A DNA stretch of 15,435 bases, taken from contig CAYNSX010000047.1 of the NCBI GenBank assembly GCA_964400165.1, forward strand, positions 1 to 15,435, given 5' to 3'. Below the pieces are notes generated by a model, which was not told the origin of the DNA, ran no database searches, and saw only the letters and a program-made list of their open reading frames with translations. The position numbers and the translations under genes are program-made. Each line of letters opens with the position of its first letter. The first letter of the stretch is position 1. Shown piece after piece: positions 1 to 6,423 of this stretch. The stretch comes from CAYNSX01 sp964400165 (lineage in GTDB: Bacteria; Armatimonadota; Hebobacteria; CAYNSX01).

Positions 1-1659
1 CTGCGCAATCGCCTTGAAGACCGGCGCCGCCACTTCGCCGCCGTACTGCTGCCCGTGCGGTTCATCCACGACGACGATCATCGCCAGTTGCGGGTCGGCG
101 GCGGGCACGAAGCCGATGAACGACGCCCGCACCGCGGTGCGGCTGTAGTTGCCGTTCGCGTCGATTTTCTGGGCGGTGCCGGTCTTGCCGCCGACGAGGA
201 TGCCTTCCATCCTAGCGGCGTGACCGGTCCCCTCGCTGACCACCGCGGTGAAGACTTTGCGGAGTTGTTCAGCGACCCCCGCGGGCAGGACGCGCGGGGC
301 GTCGATGACGCCGTCGAGCGTGGTGCCGTCGGGGCGCGTGGCGTGGTGCAAGATGCGCGGCTGCACCAGCAGGCCGCCGTTGGCGACCGTGCTGTAGGCG
401 CGCACCATCTGCATGGCCGTGACCGCGACGCCCTGGCCGAAGCCGGCATTGGCGGTCCGCACCGGAATCCAGCGCTGCCAATCCGCCAGTTGCCCGCCGC
501 TTTCCGACGGCAGGCCGCTGTGCGTGCTTTCGCCGAAGCCGAGCAGCCGCGCCGCGTGCCACATCCGTTCCCGCCCGAGTTTCACGGCCAGTTGCGCAGC
601 GGCGATATTGCACGACTCCACAATCATCGAGCGCAGCGTGATGCGCCCGTGGCCGCCCTTGTTGGCGACCGGCCGGCACTGCACGCGCCGGCCGCCAACC
701 ATCGCTTCAGCGTGACAGACGGTGATCGGCGTATCGAGCGTCATCCCTTCGAGCAGCGCGGCGGTGATCGTCACCAGTTTGAAGGTGGAGCCGGGCTCGA
801 AGGTGTTGCTGACCACTTGATTGGTCATCACCTCCGGCGGCGCACCGGCAAGGCGGTTGGGGTCGAAATCGGGCAGACAGGCGAGCGCCAGGATGTCGCC
901 CGTGCGCGGGTCGAGCATCACGGCCATCCCGCCGCGGGCGTGGGTCGCTTCGACTTTCGCGCGCAGTTCCTCTTCCACGATGCCCTGCAACACCGCATCA
1001 ATGGTCAGCGCTACCGTGCCGCCGGGAATGGCGGCCTCGGTCGTACGCGCGGTGCCGGGAATGGGGCGCCGCCGGGCGTCGACTTCGCCCTGGACGCGCC
1101 CGGGTCTGCCCTTGAGCAGATCATCGAGCGCGCGCTCGACGCCGCTGATGCCCCGCTGGCGCCAGTCGACTTTGCCGAGCAGATGGGACGCCAGCCGCCC
1201 GTTCGGATAAACGCGGGCCTGCACGGGAAGCGTGCGCACGCCGGGCAATTTTAGAGCAAGGAACTGCCGGGCTTCGTCGGCGGGGACGAAGCGCTTCAGC
1301 ACGACAAAGCGGGAATCACGGGCCAGTTGCGCGGTCAGGCGGGCGCGGTCGGTGTCGAGCAGTGGCGCCAGGCGCGCCGCAGCGGCCTGCGGGTCGGGGA
1401 TGAGTTCGGGATCGGCGAACACGGTGTGCAGTTCGCCCACGGTCGCCAGCAGGGTGCCGTTGCGGTCATAGATGGCGCCCCGCGGCGGTGGAATTTCTTC
1501 GTCACGCCATTGATTGCGTTCGGCGAGGCCTTCGAAGTAGCCGTGGCGCACGACCTGCACATAGGCCAGCCGCCCGGCGACGAGCAGAAAAGCGAGAGAG
1601 AAGAACGCGCCCCATTGCGACAGCCGGGCTTTCGTCGCGGCGACGCGCAGATACCGCAT
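1..1659 (-). CDS. ftsI: Peptidoglycan transpeptidase FtsI (PBP3-like class B PBP), 3' end outside window
   Basis: This is a class B penicillin-binding protein that cross-links septal peptidoglycan, anchored in the cytoplasmic membrane with its catalytic domain outside. I translated the minus strand from ATG 1659; 553 codons are open to the window edge, so the C-terminus is missing. Visible features are a short N-terminal membrane anchor (residues about 15-35), the start of the dimerisation domain (PPPRGAIYDRNGTLLA, about residue 60), and the transpeptidase motifs: STFK (Ser291, Lys294), SCN (Ser349 to Asn351) and KTGT (Lys492). Spacing matches the FtsI/SpoVD family. The visible part ends in GGEVAAPVFKAIAQ, usually close to the end of the transpeptidase domain, so a PASTA tail could follow off the window. 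The ATG lies 9 bases past the ftsL stop with no strong ribosome-binding site, suggesting translational coupling. FtsI rather than PBP2 or SpoVD is favoured by the dcw context. Confidence 0.95.
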   Translation of the reverse strand, partial: MRYLRVAATKARLSQWGAFFSLAFLLVAGRLAYVQVVRHGYFEGLAERNQWRDEEIPPPRGAIYDRNGTLLATVGELHTVFADPELIPDPQAAAARLAPLLDTDRARLTAQLARDSRFVVLKRFVPADEARQFLALKLPGVRTLPVQARVYPNGRLASHLLGKVDWRQRGISGVERALDDLLKGRPGRVQGEVDARRRPIPGTARTTEAAIPGGTVALTIDAVLQGIVEEELRAKVEATHARGGMAVMLDPRTGDILALACLPDFDPNRLAGAPPEVMTNQVVSNTFEPGSTFKLVTITAALLEGMTLDTPITVCHAEAMVGGRRVQCRPVANKGGHGRITLRSMIVESCNIAAAQLAVKLGRERMWHAARLLGFGESTHSGLPSESGGQLADWQRWIPVRTANAGFGQGVAVTAMQMVRAYSTVANGGLLVQPRILHHATRPDGTTLDGVIDAPRVLPAGVAEQLRKVFTAVVSEGTGHAARMEGILVGGKTGTAQKIDANGNYSRTAVRASFIGFVPAADPQLAMIVVVDEPHGQQYGGEVAAPVFKAIAQ

Positions 1660-1668
1660 CGCCGCGGG

Positions 1669-2226
1669 TCAGTGCGCTTCCGCGGCCTGCGCGCGCCCGA
1701 TCGGCGCGGCGGCGCTCCCGACGGTGCGGACGAATCCCCGCGTCGCCTGGCGCAGACGGGCATCCCACGCCAGCGCCGGCGGCGCCGTCGGCAACACGCC
1801 GGCGGGCATCGGGACGACCAGCACCCGCCCGGGCTCGGCCAGTTCCATGCCGGCGCGCCGGGCTTCCGGCGTCAGGCGTTCGGTGGACTGCAAGCGTGCG
1901 GACTGCTCGCGCAGTTCTTGAATCTGCTGGGTCAGGCGTCTGTTGACCAACGCGACATCCTGCTGGGCATATCCGGTGGCGGTGACGGCGGCGCCAAGCG
2001 CCACCGTCCCGAGCATCAAGACAAAAACGGACACGGCCGAGATGAACAACCCCAGGGAGAGAGTGAGAGCCCGAACTCGGGCGCCTTGGGTTGTGGGTAG
2101 GCCCCACGCATGGGTCGGCCCACCCCACTGCGAACCCCACAGGGACCCGTGTTCGAGTCGGTGGTGGGAGTGGTGGGGTGTAGGCTGGATTCTCGGCTGG
2201 TTGTTGGGAGGCACAAGGGTTCTCAT
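1669..2226 (-). CDS. ftsL: FtsL-like cell division protein
   Basis: This 185-aa single-pass membrane protein lies between rsmH and ftsI, the position of ftsL in dcw clusters. FtsL proteins bridge FtsB/DivIC and the FtsW-FtsI synthase. A strongly hydrophobic segment spans about residues 53-83 and is followed by a charged, coiled-coil-like stretch (about 87-116, including NRRLTQQIQELREQ). The end of the recognisable domain, MELAEPGRVLVVP, resembles the usual FtsL terminus. Two features are unusual. A roughly 50-residue cytoplasmic tail is rich in His, Pro, Trp and Gly, and about 45 residues including an Ala/Pro-rich segment follow the FtsL-like end. ATG 2226 was chosen because it lies 35 bases past the rsmH stop and, apart from GTG at codon 5, no in-frame start lies between it and the membrane segment. 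An upstream start near 2325 would overlap rsmH by 65 bases. The assignment rests on context and architecture, since FtsL sequences diverge strongly. Confidence 0.75.
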   Translation of the reverse strand: MRTLVPPNNQPRIQPTPHHSHHRLEHGSLWGSQWGGPTHAWGLPTTQGARVRALTLSLGLFISAVSVFVLMLGTVALGAAVTATGYAQQDVALVNRRLTQQIQELREQSARLQSTERLTPEARRAGMELAEPGRVLVVPMPAGVLPTAPPALAWDARLRQATRGFVRTVGSAAAPIGRAQAAEAH

Positions 2227-2260
2227 CCCAGGCCGTGTCCAATCTGCAATTGACTGCGAT

Positions 2261-3184
2261 TCACAAACGGACTGCCGCCCGCAAGCGGGCGCTGCGCGCG
2301 CGGGGGTTCGCTGCCACCTCCGCATCGCTCGGCCGCACCACCCGCCGGGTGAGCACCCGGACGAGCGGGCCGCCGCACTGACACTGGGGGAGGGACGGCG
2401 GGCAACGACATCCGGCCAGGTCCCGCAAAGTCCGCTTCACCGTCCGATCCTCCAGACTGTGATACGCGAGCACCACAATCCGGCCTCCAGACAACAGATG
2501 GCGGCAGCCGGCTGTGATGGCGGCGTCGAGCCCCGTCAGTTCGTCATTCACCGCGATCCGAAGCGCTTGAAATATCCGGGTCGCCGGGTGCAGACGCATT
2601 CGGTGGACGGGGGTCGGCGTAGCGGCTGCAATGACGGCCGCCAGATCGGTGGTCGTTGCAAACGGGTTCGCCTGCCGTCTGCGGACGATGGCGCGGGCGA
2701 TTCGCCGCGCCCACCGCTCCTCCCCATACTCCCAGAACAGCCGGGCCAGGTCTTGTTCCGGGAGCGTGCGAATCAGGTCGGCCGCTGTGGTCGGTTGCCG
2801 TCGGTCGAACCGCATATCCAGCGGTCCCTCGCGTTGGAAACTGAACCCCCGCTCGGGGGTGTCGAGATGATGGCTGGAGAGTCCGAGGTCGAGCAGCATC
2901 CCGTCCACAACGGGCAGCGCCAAATTTTCAAGGATCGTCGCCAGGTCGCGATAATCGGCCGCGACCAGCGTCACGGGCTCGCCCCGAAACTGCGGCTCGA
3001 GGCGGGCAATCAGTTCGGGATCGCGGTCGAGGGCCACAATGCGGCCCCCGGGCAGCACCCGCGCCAGCAGCGCGCGGGTGTGTCCCCCTGCTCCGGCGGT
3101 GCCATCCACGATCGTGTGCCCCGGGCGGGGGGCCAGGTGCTCGAGCACCTCGGCCACCATCACCGGCGTGTGGGCGTCGCCCAT
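2261..3184 (-). CDS. rsmH: 16S rRNA (cytosine1402-N4)-methyltransferase RsmH (MraW)
   Basis: RsmH methylates N4 of C1402 in the ribosomal P site of 16S rRNA using S-adenosylmethionine. The 307-aa product has the family opening HTPVMVAEVLEHL, the SAM-binding loop DGTAGAGGHT (residues about 27-36), ALDRDP after strand 2, and LLDLGLSSHHLD. The C-terminal signature VAANPRARSARLRAA is also present. Length is normal for the family (about 310). I chose ATG 3184, which has GGGAG 8 bases upstream and starts exactly where family members do. The longer frame would need a TTG at 3250 inside mraZ. It follows mraZ by 34 bases and is probably co-transcribed with it, ftsL and ftsI. Confidence 0.97.
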   Translation of the reverse strand: MGDAHTPVMVAEVLEHLAPRPGHTIVDGTAGAGGHTRALLARVLPGGRIVALDRDPELIARLEPQFRGEPVTLVAADYRDLATILENLALPVVDGMLLDLGLSSHHLDTPERGFSFQREGPLDMRFDRRQPTTAADLIRTLPEQDLARLFWEYGEERWARRIARAIVRRRQANPFATTTDLAAVIAAATPTPVHRMRLHPATRIFQALRIAVNDELTGLDAAITAGCRHLLSGGRIVVLAYHSLEDRTVKRTLRDLAGCRCPPSLPQCQCGGPLVRVLTRRVVRPSDAEVAANPRARSARLRAAVRL

Positions 3185-3218
3185 CGCTCCGGCTCCCGGA
3201 GTCCCGTGACTTACGCTA

Positions 3219-3698
3219 TCAAGGTCCGTGGCGCGATTCGCGCCAATCAAATTCCCGTGCGTCTTCGAACACTTGCCCCAAGGTCAATTCCGCCTGCTCA
3301 TAGCGGCGCCACTCATCGAGCGCCCACACCGCCAAATGCGTGCCCTCGCCCCGCAACATCAGCTCCCGTTCGCACCCCGCCCAATCGCGCAACCCGGCCG
3401 GCAGCAAGACCCGCCCCTGCCGATCCACTTGCGCTTCCTCCGAGTAGCCCAGCAGATATTCGCGGAGCCGCGCCCGCGGCCCGCCGAACTGAAACCCTCG
3501 CTCCCCTCCCCGCAGACCCGCTTCCAGTTCCGCCCAGGTGGCGCTTGGTACAATCCAGAGCGACTTGTGCTGGCGCTTGATACCCCGCGTGCAGAAAACC
3601 CGGCCCCCCAAGGCGTCTCGCCACCGGGAAGGGACAGCGATCCGCCCCTTCTCGTCGAGACGAGATTCCTGGGTACCGTATAGGTCGCTGGATGCCAA
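3219..3698 (-). CDS. mraZ: Transcriptional regulator MraZ (start at TTG 3698)
   Basis: MraZ is a DNA-binding protein of the AbrB/SpoVT fold that forms ring-shaped oligomers and controls the dcw operon by binding short repeats at its own promoter. Both half-domains are visible: RLDEKGRIAVPSRWR (residues 13-27) and QVDRQGRVLLPAGLR, each with the conserved D-x-x/K-G-R core. TTG 3698 gives 159 aa, starts about 13 residues before the first motif as usual, and has GGTGGAG upstream. The alternative GTG at 3728 lies inside the operator repeats and upstream of the inferred transcription start, so I reject it. It is the first gene of the minus-strand division cluster and is divergent from rsmA. Confidence 0.93.
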   Translation of the reverse strand: MASSDLYGTQESRLDEKGRIAVPSRWRDALGGRVFCTRGIKRQHKSLWIVPSATWAELEAGLRGGERGFQFGGPRARLREYLLGYSEEAQVDRQGRVLLPAGLRDWAGCERELMLRGEGTHLAVWALDEWRRYEQAELTLGQVFEDAREFDWRESRHGP

Positions 3699-3704
3699 TT
3701 CGCT

Positions 3705-3748
3705 CCACCTGGTACCACCTTGTTCCACATTCTACCACCCCGTTCCCC
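3705..3748 (-). promoter_or_regulatory. Predicted MraZ operator: GTGG boxes every 10 bases
   Basis: On the minus strand GTGG occurs at 3738-3735, 3728-3725, 3718-3715 and 3708-3705, exactly 10 bases apart. A degenerate fifth box (GGGG) lies at 3748-3745. MraZ proteins are known to bind three or four G-rich short repeats spaced one helical turn apart in front of mraZ. Here the array spans the -10 element, the inferred transcription start and the Shine-Dalgarno sequence (the last box is part of GGTGGAG). Bound MraZ should therefore block initiation. The repeat and its spacing are seen directly; binding is inferred. Confidence 0.8.
3729..3737 (-). promoter_or_regulatory. Extended -10 promoter of mraZ operon
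   Basis: TGG-TAGAAT (minus strand 3737 to 3729) fits the extended -10 pattern TGn-TAtaAT with one mismatch in the hexamer. No convincing -35 lies 16-18 bases upstream, as is common for extended -10 promoters. The expected start is near 3722, giving a leader of about 24 bases before TTG 3698. It lies between two GTGG boxes. Confidence 0.6.
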
Positions 3749-3812
3749 CGATTCGTGTCCACAGGCCAACTTTTTTTTCGGGGAGCCTTCGCCCGACCTC
3801 GGACCGGCCGGA

Positions 3813-4703
3813 GTGACGCGCGCGCCGGCGCCCGCGGCGCCCGACATCCTGACCCCGACCGGCATCCACCATGCCCTGTTAGCGCTTGGAATACAGCCAA
3901 ACAAGCGGCTCGGGCAGTCCTTTCTCGCCGACCGGGGCACTCGTGAGCGCATCCTGGCCGCCGCCGCCCTCGAGCCGAGCGACCGGGTGCTGGAAATCGG
4001 CCCGGGCCTCGGGGCCCTGACCGAGGGCCTGGTCGAGCGCTGCGCCCAGGTGGTGGCGGTCGAAAAGGACCGCTTCCTGGCGGAGGCGCTGCGGGAGCGA
4101 TTTGTGGGCGTGGGGAACTTGCGAGTCATCGCAGCCGATATCCTACGGGTGAACCTAGTTGAGTTACTTGTGTCTCCGAAGTGGAAAGTGGTGAGCAACT
4201 TGCCTTTTTCCATCACGAGCCCGGCGTTGCTCTTTCTGATCGAGGCGCGCGCGCTGTGGAGCACGGCGACGGTGACCGTGCAGCGCGAGGTCGCCGACCG
4301 GCTGACTGCGACGCCGGGGCACTCCGCCTATGGGTCGCTGTCCATCGCCGTGCAGTTCTGGTGCACGCTCAAGCGCCACGGCACCGTGCACGCGTCGGTG
4401 TTCGTGCCGACGCCGACGGTGGACGCGACGCTGCTGACGCTGACGCCGCGCCAAGGGCCGGCGGTGGAGACCGCCGACCTGGACCGCTATTTCCGCGTCG
4501 TGCGCGGGGCGTTCGTGCAGCGGCGCAAGACCCTGCTGAACGCGCTCGCCAACAGCACGCTCGGCCTCGACCGGACCAGCGCTGCCGCGCTCCTGGCGGC
4601 CGCGGGTATCGAACCGACGCGGCGCGCGCAGACGCTGACGCTTGCCGACTTCGCCCGGCTCGCCGACGCACTCCCTGATTTTGCCGAGCACCATGGCCGC
4701 TAA
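3813..4703 (+). CDS. rsmA: 16S rRNA adenine dimethyltransferase RsmA (KsgA)
   Basis: RsmA dimethylates A1518 and A1519 near the 3' end of 16S rRNA late in 30S assembly. The 296-aa product shows KRLGQSFL (residues 31-38; Gln35 of the N-terminal motif), the SAM loop EIGPGLG (61-67), VAVEKD with its acidic ribose-binding residue, and DIL after strand 4. The catalytic NLPF follows at 129-132, and the typical C-terminal helix bundle includes FVQRRKTLLNAL. Most RsmA proteins have NLPY, so Phe132 is a mild departure. The frame is open back to TTG 3720, but that would place the start in the mraZ operator. GTG 3813, about 30 codons before LGQSFL, fits the family better, although its ribosome-binding site is weak (GGAG directly before it). 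It overlaps ispE by 11 bases. Confidence 0.93.
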   Translation: MTRAPAPAAPDILTPTGIHHALLALGIQPNKRLGQSFLADRGTRERILAAAALEPSDRVLEIGPGLGALTEGLVERCAQVVAVEKDRFLAEALRERFVGVGNLRVIAADILRVNLVELLVSPKWKVVSNLPFSITSPALLFLIEARALWSTATVTVQREVADRLTATPGHSAYGSLSIAVQFWCTLKRHGTVHASVFVPTPTVDATLLTLTPRQGPAVETADLDRYFRVVRGAFVQRRKTLLNALANSTLGLDRTSAAALLAAAGIEPTRRAQTLTLADFARLADALPDFAEHHGR

Positions 4704-5616
4704 CGGCGAGACGCTGGTCGTGGCGGCGCCGGCGAAAATCAATCTGTACCTCGCCGTGCTCGGCAAGCGGCCCGACGGCTTTCACGAACTGCTGACCGTC
4801 TTCCAATCGCTGGCGCTCGCCGACTTGCTGACCGTTCAGCCGGGCACGGCGCCGGGCGTTGTCGTCCACTGCGACGATGAGCGCCTCCCCGAATCGGAAA
4901 ACCTCTGCACCCGCGCCGCGCAAGTACTCGCTGCCGCCGCGGGCCATGCGCCCGACGACTTGCCCGCGGTCGAATTGCACCTCGAAAAGCACATCCCCCT
5001 CGGCGCCGGACTGGGTGGCGGTTCGAGCGACGCCGCCGCGACGCTGCGGGGGCTCAATGCGTGGTGGGGGCTGGGCGTCGGCGACACCGACCTGCTGCGA
5101 CTCGCCGGCGACCTCGGCGCCGATGTCCCCTACTTTCTGTCGGCTGGGACCGCGCTCGCCACCGGTCGCGGCGATGTCATCGAATCGCTCGATCCGCTGC
5201 CGCCGCTCTGGGTGGTGTTGGCGATGCCCGAGGAGCCGGTGCGCACTGCCGATGCGTTCGCCTGGTGGGACGAGCAGCAAGGCGTGACGCAGCCCGGCGC
5301 GGCGGGGCACGACCATTTCCGCACCTTCCAGGACTTCCGCGCCCGGCAGCTGCTGCGGCTGCTGCGCGCCGGCGCGCTCGAAGGCGCGGCGGAATGTTGC
5401 ATCAATGATTTGGAAGCGCCGGTTACGCACTACCGCCCCGATATCGCCGTGCTCGTTCGGCAGTTGCGCACCGCCGGCTGTCCGCTGGTGCGGATGACCG
5501 GCGCCGGCGCGGCGGTCTTCGGCATTGCCGAGTCGGAAGCGGATGCCCGCGCCATAGCCGCGCGCATCGACGCGCCGTGGGTCACCGTCACGCACATGGG
5601 AGCGCCCGATGTCTGA
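4693..5616 (+). CDS. ispE: 4-diphosphocytidyl-2-C-methyl-D-erythritol kinase IspE
   Basis: IspE is the ATP-dependent kinase of the MEP isoprenoid pathway and phosphorylates the 2-hydroxyl of CDP-methylerythritol. The 307-aa protein is a GHMP kinase. It has the N-terminal APAKINLYL with Lys15, the phosphate loop PLGAGLGGGSSDAA (about 102-115), LGADVPYFL with the catalytic-site Asp144, and the C-terminal glycine motif MTGAGAAVFG. ATG 4693 lies inside the last codons of rsmA (11-base overlap), so translation is probably coupled. Earlier in-frame codons would add an unrelated N-terminal extension. Its own stop overlaps the next gene's start by 8 bases. Confidence 0.96.
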   Translation: MAANGETLVVAAPAKINLYLAVLGKRPDGFHELLTVFQSLALADLLTVQPGTAPGVVVHCDDERLPESENLCTRAAQVLAAAAGHAPDDLPAVELHLEKHIPLGAGLGGGSSDAAATLRGLNAWWGLGVGDTDLLRLAGDLGADVPYFLSAGTALATGRGDVIESLDPLPPLWVVLAMPEEPVRTADAFAWWDEQQGVTQPGAAGHDHFRTFQDFRARQLLRLLRAGALEGAAECCINDLEAPVTHYRPDIAVLVRQLRTAGCPLVRMTGAGAAVFGIAESEADARAIAARIDAPWVTVTHMGAPDV

Positions 5617-6376
5617 CGCGCTCTCCGCGGTCGTGCTGGCGGGCGGGCGCATCAAGCCCGACCTGGCCGCCGCCACCGGCACCCGCCACCGGGCGCTGAT
5701 CGAGGTCGGCGGCCGCCCTCTGCTGGGGACGGTACTCGACGCGCTCGCCGGCGCCGGAATGGCGCAGGTAGTCGTGGTCGGCGCGCCGGAGTTGCAGCCG
5801 TCGGTGCGCGCGGACGCGCGGCATGTCGCCGAGGCCGGCGACCTCGTCGAGAACTTGTTCGCCGGGCTGCGGGCGCTCGACTCGACCGACCCCTGCCTGG
5901 TCTGCACCGCCGACATCCCGTTCCTACGGCCCGAGCACCTGACTGATTTCGTCGGGCGCGCCCGCGCCACGCGTGCCGCGTTCGTCTATCCCATCATTCC
6001 GAAGGCGGCGTGCGAGGCGCGCTTCCCCGGCGGCCGCCGCACCTATGCGCGTCTGCGCGAGGGCACCTTCACTGGCGGCAACCTGGTGCTGGTCGATCCC
6101 GCCGTGCTCGCCGGGCAGGCGGCGCGCATCCGGGCGTTGTACGCGGCGCGCAAGTCGCCGCTGCGCCTGGCCGGACTGCTCGGCCTGCCGCTCTTGTGGG
6201 CATTCCTCACCAAGACCGCGACGCTGCCTCAATTGGAATGGAAGTTCTCGCAACTGCTCGGCGCCCCCGCCCGTGCCGTCATCACCCCGCACGCCGAGAT
6301 CGGGTTTGATGTGGATAAGGTGGCAGACTACGAACTGGCGAGGAAACAAGGAAACGAGGAAACGAGGGCGACCTAG
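5609..6376 (+). CDS. MobA/IspD-like NTP transferase family protein
   Basis: This 255-aa protein has a Rossmann-like nucleotidyltransferase fold. The opening AVVLAGGRIKPD is a variant of the LAGGxGxR nucleotide loop, followed by RHRALIEVGGRPLL, where sugar and MEP cytidylyltransferases have (P)K-x-L. The metal-binding Asp is in CTADIPFL (Asp102), GTFTGGNLVLVDP follows, and a second acidic pair is in GFDVDK (Asp234, Asp236). The canonical loop lysine appears replaced by Arg28. The start ATG overlaps the ispE stop (ATGTCTGA), so the two are translated together. The adjoining position suggests a role near isoprenoid or cofactor metabolism, but substrate and product cannot be read from the sequence. 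It is not a normal IspD, because the loop and substrate regions differ. Confidence 0.8.
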   Translation: MSDALSAVVLAGGRIKPDLAAATGTRHRALIEVGGRPLLGTVLDALAGAGMAQVVVVGAPELQPSVRADARHVAEAGDLVENLFAGLRALDSTDPCLVCTADIPFLRPEHLTDFVGRARATRAAFVYPIIPKAACEARFPGGRRTYARLREGTFTGGNLVLVDPAVLAGQAARIRALYAARKSPLRLAGLLGLPLLWAFLTKTATLPQLEWKFSQLLGAPARAVITPHAEIGFDVDKVADYELARKQGNEETRAT

Positions 6377-6379
6377 CTT

Positions 6380-6388
6380 TGGTAGAAT
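6380..6388 (+). promoter_or_regulatory. Extended -10 promoter of the PASTA-protein gene
   Basis: TGG-TAGAAT at 6380-6388 is identical, including the two following bases, to the mraZ element. No clear -35 is visible. The expected start is near 6395, giving a leader of about 29 bases that contains GGGAGAAGG before ATG 6424. It marks a transcription unit separate from the ispE operon, which ends at 6376. Confidence 0.5.
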
Positions 6389-6423
6389 GTTAGCCAACAA
6401 CTGTCGTTTTCAGGGAGAAGGCG

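Noticed and set aside
55..1254. Long plus-strand open frame (399 codons) opposite ftsI
   Set aside because: It is antisense to the transpeptidase gene. Its product is an Arg/His/Gly/Ala-rich string without motifs, as expected in GC-rich DNA where the third codon position favours G or C.
2135..2170. tRNA-like T-loop (GTTCGAGTC)
   Set aside because: The flanking 5-base arms do not pair and no acceptor or anticodon arm can be formed around it.
1943..3580. 545-codon plus-strand open frame
   Set aside because: It runs opposite ftsL, rsmH and mraZ across their boundaries, has no family features, and all three minus-strand genes are certain or well supported.
3720..3812. TTG-started N-terminal extension of RsmA
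   Set aside because: It would begin inside the mraZ operator and adds 31 residues with no family counterpart; GTG 3813 is more credible.
4369..5970. 533-codon minus-strand open frame
   Set aside because: It is antisense to rsmA, ispE and the nucleotidyltransferase gene. Composition is shadow-like, and the plus-strand genes show catalytic motifs.
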